A stretch of 64,000 bases of DNA from Bacteroidota bacterium (lineage in GTDB: Bacteria > Bacteroidota > Bacteroidia > Chitinophagales > BACL12), in NCBI GenBank assembly GCA_016706865.1, contig JADJIS010000002.1, forward strand, positions 248,001 through 312,000. The letters are read 5' to 3'. The translations under genes and the position numbers were made by a program. Positions 1-7,818 of the stretch are shown in pieces. Positions within the stretch are counted from its first letter, which is position 1. Each line of letters starts with the position of its first letter. Below the pieces are notes generated by a model. The model saw only the letters and a list, made by a program, of their open reading frames with translations, was not told the DNA's origin and did not search any database.

Positions 1-677
1 ATCTATTTCCATTGAATAGGCAAAGGTGTTTTCCAATCTATAATCCTCATTTAAAAATACTATATTTTCTTTGGGGTAATATTTTTTATTAAATTGAGGG
101 TTTATAATTTCATAAGCATTAGTGTCAATTCGAAAAATGGTACCATGCCGATAGACTTTTTTATTTATTTTTATTTTGTCAAAAATGCTATAATAAACAA
201 AATTGTTATCATGGCCCAGAATTCTACCTGAAGGAAGCATAACCTGTTTTATTCGTTCATCATTAAAATTGAACAACCCAGCATTTCCGTTAATTGAATA
301 ATATAAAAAATGATCCGTCCATGTTATACCTCGCTGATCGAAATATCTTGATGAGCACAGGTAATTAGTTTTTGAAGTTATTTTATTCACTACAAAAAAT
401 GAAAAGGAATCATTTTTTATTCTATTCACTTGGCATATAAAGTTTTTATTTAAATCATATTCTAGTTGCCACGATTCAGTAAAAACTGTATCAAATTTTA
501 CGGAATAAAAATTGTTGTTGTTTTCAACAGATAAAATGTTATAGGTATACAGGTCGTGTTCACCAGGTAATTTGCGTTTGTAAACGCCATCAAGTCTTGG
601 TGCACATTGGGAAAACGCTATTTCAAAAGTGTAGGTTATGAGAAGAGATACAATAGTTAAAAATCTTAGGATCATAG
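1..677 (-). CDS. Secreted protein of unknown function, 3' end missing
   Basis: The frame is open from an ATG at 677 down to base 1 (about 225 codons, no stop), so the gene is cut by the window edge. The N-terminus (MILRFLTIVSLLITYTF...AFSQ) reads as a signal peptide with cleavage near residue 23. The mature part starts with a Cys and is rich in Tyr, Asn, Phe and Lys, with repeated short beta-like segments (YYSIN, YYSIF, FNFNDE) as in beta-propeller or KWG-like secreted Bacteroidota proteins. I do not recognise a catalytic motif. It lies downstream of the ACMSD gene on the same strand with a 115-base gap, so co-transcription is possible but unproven. Seen: open frame and signal peptide. Inferred: periplasmic or surface location. 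Confidence 0.7.
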
Positions 678-792
678 TGCTTGCCAGATAATAACGAAAA
701 ATAGAAATTATTATTTTTTATGCATCTGTTCAATCGAAAATGAATTGTATATGTTGCAACTGTGGTAAAGAATTAATGAATATGAGTTGTGA

Positions 793-1806
793 TCACACAA
801 ATCTACTCTTCTCCATCCCCAACCACTCCAAAGCTGTTCCATTCAACAATCTTTCTTTAACAGTATTATCCAGATCCATACTTTCAATTAACTTTCCGGG
901 CTGATGTTCACCTAATGGAAAAGGATAATCTGATCCCATGGCCAATTTGTTAGGTCCGCACAATTCCAATAAAAAATTAAGCATCAATGGATCATGCACC
1001 AATGTATCGAGGTAAAATTTATCGAGATAGTTTCGAGGGTTAATTTTGTTATCAACTGCAACAAGATCCGGACGCACATTAAATCCGTGTTCAATTCTTC
1101 CTATTGTGGATGGAAAACTTCCGCCTCCATGTGCAAATGCAACTTTTAAATTTGGCAACTTTTCAAACACTCCCCCAAATATCATGGAACAAATTGCCAG
1201 CGACGATTCTGCCGGCATTCCAACAAGCCAAGGCAGCCAATATTTATTCATTTTATCTTTTCCAATCATATCCCACGGGTGTACAAAAATGGCTGCATTT
1301 AATTTTTCGGCTGCTTCAAAAAAGGGAAATAATTCTTCTGCATTTAAATTCCAGTCGTTTACGTGACTTCCAATTTCAATTCCCGCCATTCCGAGTTCCT
1401 GCATACACCGCTGCATTTCCTGAATACTCAATTGAGGATCTTGTAAAGGAACGGTTCCTAATCCTACAAATCTTTTTGGATTACGCGAAACAACTTCCGC
1501 AATAAAATCATTTTGAAAACGCGAAGTTTCCAATGCATAAGCTGCATTTTTTTCCCAGTAGTGAAACATTACCGGAATTGCACTTAAAACCTGTACGTTC
1601 ACTCCATGTTCATCACAATCTTTTAACCGAACATCAGCATCCCAACAATTGGATTGTATCTCCCTGAAAAATTTATCTCCCTGCATCATTCGAGCGCATC
1701 CCGGACAATGGTGATCGAGATGGATATACCTCGAATCAAAAAACTTTTCGCTCCACTTTGGTAAATGTTCGGGAATGATGTGAGTATGTATATCTATTTT
1801 TAACAT
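793..1806 (-). CDS. nbaD: 2-amino-3-carboxymuconate-6-semialdehyde decarboxylase (ACMSD)
   Basis: Zinc amidohydrolase-fold decarboxylase of the kynurenine/3-hydroxyanthranilate route. It converts 2-amino-3-carboxymuconate-6-semialdehyde to 2-aminomuconate-6-semialdehyde and so diverts carbon from quinolinate to catabolism. The 337-residue length matches the family. The metal ligands are visible: H7 and H9 in IDIHTH, H176 in FVHPWD, H226 in AHGGG and D293 in GSDYPFPLG. The whole sequence closely resembles animal and Pseudomonas ACMSD as I remember them (NCWD, YWLPWLVGMPAE, VHDPL), which is stronger than a generic amidohydrolase match. It is cytoplasmic. The dioxygenase that makes its substrate lies 1.8 kb upstream on the same strand, separated by an MGMT-like gene and a GxxExxY gene. 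The start ATG at 1806 gives the canonical N-terminal HxH position. Confidence 0.93.
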   Translation of the reverse strand: MLKIDIHTHIIPEHLPKWSEKFFDSRYIHLDHHCPGCARMMQGDKFFREIQSNCWDADVRLKDCDEHGVNVQVLSAIPVMFHYWEKNAAYALETSRFQNDFIAEVVSRNPKRFVGLGTVPLQDPQLSIQEMQRCMQELGMAGIEIGSHVNDWNLNAEELFPFFEAAEKLNAAIFVHPWDMIGKDKMNKYWLPWLVGMPAESSLAICSMIFGGVFEKLPNLKVAFAHGGGSFPSTIGRIEHGFNVRPDLVAVDNKINPRNYLDKFYLDTLVHDPLMLNFLLELCGPNKLAMGSDYPFPLGEHQPGKLIESMDLDNTVKERLLNGTALEWLGMEKSRFV

Positions 1807-1918
1807 CAGATTTATTTATATTTTGATCAGGTTTTGCAAATTTCGATTAAAATTTAATGATTTATATCATAAATGTGGATCAAATTACTCGGTATCTTTA
1901 TATAGTTAAATCAAAGTT

Positions 1919-2341
1919 ATGTATACGCGTAAAACCTGGAAGGAAAAGTTTGAGGTAAAGAATGAAGCTGAGATCGTAATTTCAAAACGCAATTTTGCAG
2001 ATGTTCCTGCTGGTGCCAGCATGTTAATTGCAACTCCCAAAATAGTAGCAGATTATATTAAACATATTCCAAAGGGCAAGACGGGAACTTTACAACAAAT
2101 GCGAAAAGATCTGGCGGCTGAATATAATGCGGATTATATGTGCCCGATCACAGCGGGAATTTTTTTGCGCATTGCTGCGGAAGCTGCGTATGAAGAATAT
2201 GAAAAAGGTAGATCTTTAAAAAGTATTACTCCATTTTGGAGAATGATAGATGAAAGATCACCAGCAATTAAAAAATTATCGTTTGGAAAAGAGTTTGTTT
2301 TGGATATGCGACAAAAAGAACGGTTAGTAGCGGCGTTGTAA
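1919..2341 (+). CDS. MGMT/Atl-like DNA-binding domain protein
   Basis: A 140-residue cytoplasmic protein. The segment IPKGKTGTLQQMRKDLA...YNADYMCPITAGIFLRIAAEAA (residues about 51-90) resembles the winged-helix DNA-binding half of methylguanine-DNA methyltransferases and the small MGMT-family proteins of many bacteria. The true MGMT active-site PCHR motif is absent. In its place is MCPITAGIF, so alkyl transfer by the classical cysteine is not expected, although C78 could matter. The following TPFWRMIDE resembles the YWRVV stretch after the active site in that family. It is transcribed divergently from the ACMSD gene (112-base gap) and is followed by the dispersed-repeat block. The family call is from memory of the pattern; the function is unknown. 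Confidence 0.6.
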   Translation: MYTRKTWKEKFEVKNEAEIVISKRNFADVPAGASMLIATPKIVADYIKHIPKGKTGTLQQMRKDLAAEYNADYMCPITAGIFLRIAAEAAYEEYEKGRSLKSITPFWRMIDERSPAIKKLSFGKEFVLDMRQKERLVAAL

Positions 2342-2385
2342 ATGAAAAGGGGAATGCAAATTCGGGTTTTATATAATAGAAAAAA

Positions 2386-2840
2386 AGGGGGAACGCAGAT
2401 GACGCGGATCGGGCGGATTAAAAAAGGATAAATATTTTAAAATAAATTCGGATTAGTTTTGATTAAAATTCGGAGTTTACAATTTACGATAAGTACAGTC
2501 CTGAAAGGACGATCCATCTTGTAACAACGGACTTTAGTCCGTGGGTTTGAAAAAGAGGAACCCGCCGGTGGGCGCACAGGCGCTGATGACGCAGATTGAG
2601 CGGATTTAAGGGGATAAAAAAAGAAGGAATAATTTTAAAAATGAAAAAAGGGGAACACGGATGACGCGGATTGGGCGGGTTTAAGGGGATAAAAAAGTTG
2701 GAATAACTTTAAAAATGAAAAAAAAGGGGAACGCAGATGACGCGGATTGGGCGGATTAAAAAAGGATAAAAAAAAGAAGGGGATTAATTGGGATTTAAAA
2801 AGGATAAAAAAAGAAGGAATGCGGATTAAAAAAAATAAAT
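2386..2840 (+). repeat. Block of GATGACGCGGAT-type dispersed repeats
   Basis: The non-coding stretch 2342-2857 holds three clear and one variant copy of a unit of about 45 bases: an A-rich/GGGG lead, AACGCAGATGACGCGGAT, TGGGCGGATT, then AAAAAAGGATAAA. Copies start near 2386, 2558 (variant with a GC-rich insertion reading CCGCCGGTGGGCG), 2650 and 2726. A decayed tail runs to about 2840. An inverted copy lies at 3562-3605 on the other side of the GxxExxY gene, and another inverted variant lies 43 kb away at 46236-46305. There is no coding potential. The repeats directly follow the stop codon of the GxxExxY gene on its strand. Confidence 0.85.
2527..2542. repeat. Perfect short palindrome in repeat block
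   Basis: ACGGACT-TT-AGTCCGT is a 7+7 perfect inverted repeat inside the phrase 'cctgaaaggacg ... acggactttagtccgtggg'. It can form a hairpin but lacks a T-run, so it is not a standard terminator. It looks like part of another dispersed intergenic element embedded in the GATGACGCGGAT block. Confidence 0.6.
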
Positions 2841-2857
2841 AAAAGAGGAAATAAAAA

Positions 2858-3304
2858 TTATTTGAGCAACGGTTTGTTTTTATTAGTGAAAACTTTTCTT
2901 TTGATTTGAGGTCGCTTTCCGAAATTAAGTAGAAGTCCCACTTCCATGGTTGTTGCTTTTAGGTAATTAATGAGCTGGAGTTCATCTTCCTCACATAAAG
3001 ATTCTGAGGTTTTATTTTCTATAATAACACAATTTTCAACGGCAAGATCAGAATTATAGCGACCAACGATCTGACCATAATAATACACTATAACAGGCTC
3101 TTGTTGGCTAACAAATAATCCCATCTTTCTTAATTCTATAACTAATGCATTTTCATACACTTTTTCCAAAAATCCATAACCCAACGTATTATAAACAGTA
3201 TAAAATGCCTTAATTATTTTCCAGGTTAATTCACTATGTAATAAATTATCATTACCAAAGTCCCTCACATTATCCTTCATCCACGAATTATTAGAATAAA
3301 ACAA
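2858..3304 (-). CDS. GxxExxY family protein (PD-(D/E)XK nuclease-like)
   Basis: A 148-residue protein with the name-giving motif G44-x-x-E47-x-x-Y50 (GFLEKVYENAL). It then has a nuclease-like core: D86 in YNSDLAVE, E96-x-K98 in IIENK and Q110 in ELQLINYL. The conserved C-terminal VGLLLNFG and an Arg/Lys-rich end (KRPQIKRKVF) follow. The family is common in Bacteroidota and Planctomycetes and is often repeat-associated; its role is not established. The first Met is used, but M9 (MKDNVRDF) is equally possible. Multiple dispersed-repeat copies lie immediately 3' and one inverted copy lies about 260 bases 5'. That suggests a cassette inserted between the two kynurenine-pathway genes. Nuclease activity is inferred from the motif only. 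Confidence 0.88.
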   Translation of the reverse strand: MFYSNNSWMKDNVRDFGNDNLLHSELTWKIIKAFYTVYNTLGYGFLEKVYENALVIELRKMGLFVSQQEPVIVYYYGQIVGRYNSDLAVENCVIIENKTSESLCEEDELQLINYLKATTMEVGLLLNFGKRPQIKRKVFTNKNKPLLK

Positions 3305-3627
3305 TTTCTTATTATTCTTAAATAAATTCAGTCTTACAGAATATATTTATTCAGAAAATAAGTTTTATAAAATTATATATTTTATTCTAAAGACACAAAT
3401 AAAATCAAATTCTACCAGCCCACTTCATTGCAGCCGTGTATTTTTATTTAATCAATTAATTTATCCAATAAAAATCACTTATATCCCAAGACCGATTTTT
3501 GCTCGGCGCTTGCCAATAGGCAAGTCCCTCCACAAAATCCATAATTACATCCAAAAAAAATCCTCTTTTTTCCGCCCAATCCGCGTCATCCGCGTTCCCT
3601 TTTTCACACTATACAAGATTCATATTG
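3305..3627. repeat. Intergenic stretch with an inverted dispersed-repeat copy and a hairpin
   Basis: The first 200 bases are very AT-rich with nothing recognisable. A small hairpin (CTTGCC-AATA-GGCAAG) lies at 3509-3524. At 3562-3605 the sequence TCCGCCCAATCCGCGTCATC followed by CGCGTTCCC is the reverse complement of the repeat copies at 2386-2770. The GxxExxY gene therefore sits between inverted repeat copies. No gene is seen here. Confidence 0.75.
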
Positions 3628-4146
3628 TCACACCGGCGGCTCCATCACCATGCCACAATTTTTACATGTGCGCAGATCAACATCTAAATAAAATTTATTT
3701 AAGATCTGAGGCAATTGATTTACGATATCCTTTAATGGAAAATGTTCTTCATGTAATTTGGTATTACATTTTTCGCAAAACCACATACATGCATCGAATT
3801 CTTTTTCGGTGCGGTAGCGTTCAATAACAAGTCCAACAGTATTTGCAGGGCGACGAGGTGAATGCGGAACATTAGGTGGTAATAAAAACATATCACCTTC
3901 TTTAATTTCAATATTTCTCGCCTTGCCATCTTCCTGAATACAAACAGTGATATCACCTTCCACCTGATAAAATAATTCCTCACCATCTTCAAAATGAAAA
4001 TCCTTACGCGCATTTGGTCCGCCCACCACCATCACAATAAAATCTTCATTCGCTTTATAAACCTGCTGATTTCCAACCGGTGGTTTTAATAAGTGACGAT
4101 TTTCGTCTATCCATTTTTTTAAATTAAAGGGTGCTGCTACTGCCAT
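3628..4146 (-). CDS. nbaC: 3-hydroxyanthranilate 3,4-dioxygenase
   Basis: A 172-residue cupin dioxygenase that opens the ring of 3-hydroxyanthranilate to give 2-amino-3-carboxymuconate semialdehyde, the substrate of the ACMSD encoded nearby. The iron ligands are at the family's exact positions: H51 (FHFEDGEE), E57 and H95 (PPNVPHSPRRP). The C-terminal rubredoxin-like metal site of bacterial and fungal enzymes is present as CEKC (about residue 123) and CKNC (about 161). Length and the MxxPFNLxxWIDEN N-terminus match the family. It is divergent from the SDR gene across only 41 bases, so the two probably share a control region. Cytoplasmic, oxygen-dependent, consistent with an aerobic host. Confidence 0.95.
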   Translation of the reverse strand: MAVAAPFNLKKWIDENRHLLKPPVGNQQVYKANEDFIVMVVGGPNARKDFHFEDGEELFYQVEGDITVCIQEDGKARNIEIKEGDMFLLPPNVPHSPRRPANTVGLVIERYRTEKEFDACMWFCEKCNTKLHEEHFPLKDIVNQLPQILNKFYLDVDLRTCKNCGMVMEPPV

Positions 4147-4167
4147 AACTTTGATTGTTTAATTTTG
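4146..4167 (+). promoter_or_regulatory. -7-like elements in the 41-base divergent gap nbaC/SDR
   Basis: Two TAnnTTTG matches read toward the SDR gene: TAACTTTG at 4146-4153, overlapping the nbaC start codon, and TAATTTTG at 4160-4167. The latter lies 20 bases before the SDR ATG. No convincing -33 TTTG was found at the right distance, so either or both may be chance in an AT-rich gap. Confidence 0.35.
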
Positions 4168-4187
4168 AAGTAAATTTATAAAGAATT

Positions 4188-4979
4188 ATGAATATCAGTT
4201 TGGAAAATAAAACAGCTATCGTTTGTGGTAGTACTCAGGGTATTGGCAAAGCTTGTGCAATGGAACTTGCAGGATTGGGAGCAGAAATTATTTTGATAGC
4301 CCGTGACAGTGAAAAGTTAAAAGCAGTACTTTCCGAATTACCCGATAAAATGGAACAAAATCATCGGTTTTTAGTTGCCGATTTCTCTAAACCGGAGGAG
4401 TTGAAAACAAACGTATTGCGTTTTTTGGAGGAATATCAAAAACCTGTTCATATACTTATAAATAATACCGGCGGGCCCGCGGCGGGAAAAATTTCAGAGG
4501 CTGTGGAAGAACAGTTTCTGAACACCTTTAATGCCCACCTCATCTGTAATCATATTCTTGCCATGGCAGTAATACCCGGAATGAAATTGGCCGAATACGG
4601 TCGCATCATCAATATTATTTCTACCTCTGTAAAAACACCACTCCCCAATCTAGGAGTATCCAATACAATAAGAGCTGCAGTGGCAAATTGGGCTAAAACG
4701 CTTGCAGGCGAAGTTGGTCAGTTCAATATCACAGTAAATAACGTCCTCCCCGGAGCAACAAAAACAGAAAGACTAAACGCCATCATCCAAAATAACGCAA
4801 CAAAAAATAGTGCAAAACCCGAAGAAGTGGAACAGAAAATGATGGAAGAAATACCCATGAAACGTTTCGGCGAAGCAAACGAAGTTGCCAACGCAGTAGC
4901 TTTTTTATGCTCCCCGGCTGCCGGTTACATCAATGGAATTAATTTACCGGTAGATGGAGGTAGGACGGCGAGTCTGTAA
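4188..4979 (+). CDS. SDR-family oxidoreductase with atypical catalytic site
   Basis: A 263-residue Rossmann-fold protein of the short-chain dehydrogenase family. The cofactor loop is GSTQGIG (about residues 14-20), the NNTGG motif is near 91, and the C-terminal PVDGG signature is intact. The usual active-site YxxxK is missing: after the catalytic-Ser region (IISTSV) the sequence reads LGVSNTIRAAV where YSASKAA would be expected, so the Tyr and Lys are replaced. This pattern occurs in a FabG-like SDR subfamily; the reaction is unknown. Its position, divergent from 3-hydroxyanthranilate dioxygenase, and the recollection that such SDRs accompany HAAO/ACMSD in Bacteroidota suggest a role in aminomuconate metabolism, but this is inference. 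Confidence 0.85.
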   Translation: MNISLENKTAIVCGSTQGIGKACAMELAGLGAEIILIARDSEKLKAVLSELPDKMEQNHRFLVADFSKPEELKTNVLRFLEEYQKPVHILINNTGGPAAGKISEAVEEQFLNTFNAHLICNHILAMAVIPGMKLAEYGRIINIISTSVKTPLPNLGVSNTIRAAVANWAKTLAGEVGQFNITVNNVLPGATKTERLNAIIQNNATKNSAKPEEVEQKMMEEIPMKRFGEANEVANAVAFLCSPAAGYINGINLPVDGGRTASL

Positions 4980-5056
4980 AAAGTTCTGTGTTCTGAGTTC
5001 TGTGTTCTGAGTTCAGGGTTCTGAGTTCAGGGTTCTGAGTTCGGTGTTCTTCCTTT
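4980..5056. repeat. Short-word repeat (GTTCTGAGTTC type)
   Basis: Directly after the SDR stop codon the words TTCTGTG, TTCTGAG and TTCAGGG repeat with a period of about 10-20 bases for some 75 bases. A T/C-rich stretch then runs to 5131. It is non-coding, resembles the other word-type intergenic repeats in this window, and lies between two convergent genes. Confidence 0.75.
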
Positions 5057-5131
5057 TTATCCTTTCCCAACCCTTCCTTCCTTTTTTCACCCTTAGATCC
5101 TTCCCCTTCGGATCTTCGATTCTTCGAATCT

Positions 5132-5638
5132 TTAATGGTGATGCCCACCCGGCCCATGAACATGCCCATGCTCCAATTCTTCTGCAGACGCATCCCTAAC
5201 TTCAAGAATTTCACCTTTAAAACAGAGGTTTACCCCGGCTAAAGGATGGTTAAAGTCAAGCAGAACCTCGGTTTCACCAACTTCGGCTACTCTAGCACGA
5301 ATAAGGTTTCCGCCTTGATCGCGGAGGTTTATTACTTTATCAATTTGAAGCAGATCATCGGCTATCTGACCGTCAATCATAAAAATATCTTTCGGAACGT
5401 ATTCCAAAGCAGTATCGTCGAACTCGCCGTAAGCATTAGCGGAGGCAATTTGAAATTCAAAAAAACTTCCAACGGTTTTTCCTTCCAGATTTGTTTCAAA
5501 TTCCGGTAATAAACCGCCAGCTCCGAATAAAAATACAAATGGCTGATCAGCATTCACTACTTCGATCAGATCGCCTTCTGCGTTATCTTCACGCAGTTCA
5601 TAAGTGAGCGATATTACCTTGTTTTTTGCAATAGACAT
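5132..5638 (-). CDS. SlyD-like FKBP-type peptidyl-prolyl isomerase
   Basis: A 168-residue protein counted from the ATG at 5638 (MSIAKNKVISLTYEL). A longer frame reaching 5692 adds an unlikely hydrophobic leader and lacks support. The N-terminal FKBP half (VISLTYELRED..GDLIE) and the LFGAGGLLPEFETNLEGKTVG segment match SlyD-type FKBPs. The IF (insert-in-flap) chaperone domain occupies about residues 70-125, followed by VLLDFNHPLAGVNLCFKGEILEV, the family hallmark. The C-terminus is His-rich (HGHVHGPGGHHH), as in metal-binding SlyD. It is a cytoplasmic prolyl isomerase/chaperone with possible nickel or zinc binding. It is followed on the other strand by the periplasmic PpiC/SurA operon, so folding genes are grouped here. 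Confidence 0.92.
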   Translation of the reverse strand: MSIAKNKVISLTYELREDNAEGDLIEVVNADQPFVFLFGAGGLLPEFETNLEGKTVGSFFEFQIASANAYGEFDDTALEYVPKDIFMIDGQIADDLLQIDKVINLRDQGGNLIRARVAEVGETEVLLDFNHPLAGVNLCFKGEILEVRDASAEELEHGHVHGPGGHHH

Positions 5639-5772
5639 ATAATAAAATTTGTTAAAGGCCAAAATTAATGATAATCTGAGTATTTGAAGCATGATTTTTG
5701 CTGTTCAGACGCGGTTTTAACTAAACAAATAGCACAGTTTGAGACCCAAATACAATAAAATCAAGCCTTATT

Positions 5773-5803
5773 ATTGTTCAAAACCCAATTATCATTAGCT
5801 TTG
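5773..5803 (+). promoter_or_regulatory. Bacteroidota-type promoter for the PpiC/SurA operon
   Basis: ATTG at 5773-5776, a 19-base spacer, then TAGCTTTG at 5796-5803 fit the Bacteroidota -33/-7 pattern (TTTG/TTG, 17-23 bases, TAnnTTTG). It lies 46 bases before the start codon of the first PPIase gene. Confidence 0.55.
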
Positions 5804-5849
5804 CAATCCTTTTAATTCACCATATAAACAAAAAATCAACTTACCACAT

Positions 5850-7817
5850 ATGCAAATGAATGCTTTTAAAACCATGTTCCTGCTGATAGGGTTGATGTCT
5901 GTGACATCAACATTTGGTCAAAACGGAAAGACCGGTGCCAATAATGAAGTGCTTTTTACTGTAAATGGACAGCCGGTAACTAAAGAGGAGTTCCTTTATG
6001 TATACAAAAAGAATAACCCCGACAAACAAAATGATTTTTCGAAGGAAAGCCTGAATGAGTATCTCGATCTGTATATAAACTTTAAATTAAAGGTTACGGA
6101 AGCGAGGGCAGAAAAGATCGATACCACCGAAAAAGTTAGGGAAGAACTTCAAAAATATGGTGATCAGCTAATCAAATCCAATTTTGATAAGGAAGTGCTC
6201 GAACCAGCTGCTCTGCGCATGTATAAACGCTTGCAATCGGAACGTTTGGTATATCATATAATGGTTACATTGGATCCTGCACAAAAGGGAGCGGATAGTA
6301 CCGCGGCAATTGCAAAATTGAACGCTGCACATGACCGTTTGATGAAGGGTGAAGACTTTGGTAAAGTTGCTGCTGATGTTTCCGTTGATAAAAACAATCC
6401 AAATGATCCGGGTCTTGTAGGTTGGATCACTTCAGGACAAATTCCGGATATGAATTTTGAAAATACTGCTTTCAGTTTGGCACCGGGCACATATTCTCCG
6501 GTAATTAAAACTAAATTCGGTTATCATATTATAAAAGTTGTAAAAGAGCGCCCGGCATCGGGAACTGTTACAGTAGCTCATATTCTTATAAAGACCGGAA
6601 AAGATGCAAAACCGGAAGAAATTGCAAAAGCAAAAGCTAAATCCGACAGTATTTACGCATTAATAAAATCAGGTGCTGATTTTGAAGAGTTGGTTCAACA
6701 ATATTCAGAAGATAAAACAAGTTCAGGAAATGGTGGAAAATTAGAAGCATTTACAACCGGAAAAATGGTAATGCCTTTTCAGGAAGCTTCTTTTGCATTA
6801 AAGAATCCAGGTGATATTTCAAGTCCCATTCAAACTGCCTTCGGTTGGCATATCATTAAATTGATAGAAAAAAAACCAAATGGTTCTTTTGAGGAAATGA
6901 AGGAGGAATTAAAAGGGAAAATTGAAAAATCTCCTGAATACAAAACATTGCGCACCGAGTTTGTAGAAAAAGCTAAAACAAAATATGCTTTCTCTGAAAA
7001 TCAAGATGCGAAAAAAGAAATGCTTGTATTATTGGATTCCAGTTTTATTAAAAATAACTGGAGCATGAGCAGAGCGGCAAATATGAATAAGACCATGTTC
7101 ACTATAGGAAATAAATCGTTTACCCAACAAGACATGGCTTCTTATCTCGATATTAATCAACGCAGTTCACGCGATAAAAATATAGAAGAAAAATACAACA
7201 AACTTTATATTACTGCAATGGAACAAACGGTGATTGAGTATGATCTTTCTGAACGCAATATTGATTTCAAAAGATTATTACAGGAATATCGCGACGGACT
7301 TCCATTATTTGCAATGTTGGAACGCAAAATATGGTCAAAAGGATCAACAGATTCAGTTGGACTAAAAAATTATTACGAACAGCATAAGAGTGAATATATG
7401 TGGGAGGAAAGAATGGATGCAAGTGTATATACAAGTGCAGATGCAAAAATTGCAAAAGAAGTTAGAAAATTAGCTTCTAAAAACACACCAGATAAAGAGA
7501 TCCTTGCTAAGTATAATACTGATTCAACAGAATTGGTAACAATAAAAAGCGCTTTATTTTTACCTGGTCAGGATACCAACGTGGATAAACTTAATAAAAA
7601 ATCGGGAACTGGTGAAGACATTTTAAATGCAAATGGATCTATCACTTTTGTGATGTTGCGCAAAGTGGTTGCACCAACAAATAAAACCCTTGATGAGGCA
7701 CGTGGTTATGTAATTTCTGCATATCAGGATGAACTTGAAAAACAATGGATAGCAGAATTACACAAAAAATATCCGGTAAATATCGATCAGAAAGTATTTA
7801 ATTCAATGGTAAAATAA
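5850..7817 (+). CDS. Periplasmic peptidyl-prolyl isomerase with two PpiC (parvulin) domains
   Basis: A 655-residue exported foldase. A signal peptide (residues about 1-25, ending TSTFGQ) is followed by a SurA-N-like helical region (TVNGQPVTKEEFLYVYKKNN...). Parvulin domain 1 covers about 132-233 (VYHIMVTLD...FGYHIIKVVKERP) and parvulin domain 2 about 240-345 (VAHILIKTG...FGWHIIKLIEKKP). A long helical C-terminal region completes it. The paired HI and FGYHII signatures are typical of active parvulins. It starts a tight operon: the next start codon is one base after its stop, and surA follows with overlap. The role is outer-membrane and secreted protein folding in the periplasm. MNAFK at 5856 is an alternative start with no effect on the export signal. 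Confidence 0.92.
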   Translation: MQMNAFKTMFLLIGLMSVTSTFGQNGKTGANNEVLFTVNGQPVTKEEFLYVYKKNNPDKQNDFSKESLNEYLDLYINFKLKVTEARAEKIDTTEKVREELQKYGDQLIKSNFDKEVLEPAALRMYKRLQSERLVYHIMVTLDPAQKGADSTAAIAKLNAAHDRLMKGEDFGKVAADVSVDKNNPNDPGLVGWITSGQIPDMNFENTAFSLAPGTYSPVIKTKFGYHIIKVVKERPASGTVTVAHILIKTGKDAKPEEIAKAKAKSDSIYALIKSGADFEELVQQYSEDKTSSGNGGKLEAFTTGKMVMPFQEASFALKNPGDISSPIQTAFGWHIIKLIEKKPNGSFEEMKEELKGKIEKSPEYKTLRTEFVEKAKTKYAFSENQDAKKEMLVLLDSSFIKNNWSMSRAANMNKTMFTIGNKSFTQQDMASYLDINQRSSRDKNIEEKYNKLYITAMEQTVIEYDLSERNIDFKRLLQEYRDGLPLFAMLERKIWSKGSTDSVGLKNYYEQHKSEYMWEERMDASVYTSADAKIAKEVRKLASKNTPDKEILAKYNTDSTELVTIKSALFLPGQDTNVDKLNKKSGTGEDILNANGSITFVMLRKVVAPTNKTLDEARGYVISAYQDELEKQWIAELHKKYPVNIDQKVFNSMVK

Positions 7818-7818
7818 A

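Noticed and set aside
793..1806. Generic amidohydrolase (for example a TIM-barrel hydrolase of other pathways)
   Set aside because: All ACMSD ligands and the long similarity to ACMSD, plus the neighbouring 3-hydroxyanthranilate dioxygenase gene, fit the decarboxylase much better.
2858..3304. Restriction endonuclease or toxin of a defence island
   Set aside because: The GxxExxY motif and nuclease-like core are seen, but there is no methylase, antitoxin or other defence gene around it.
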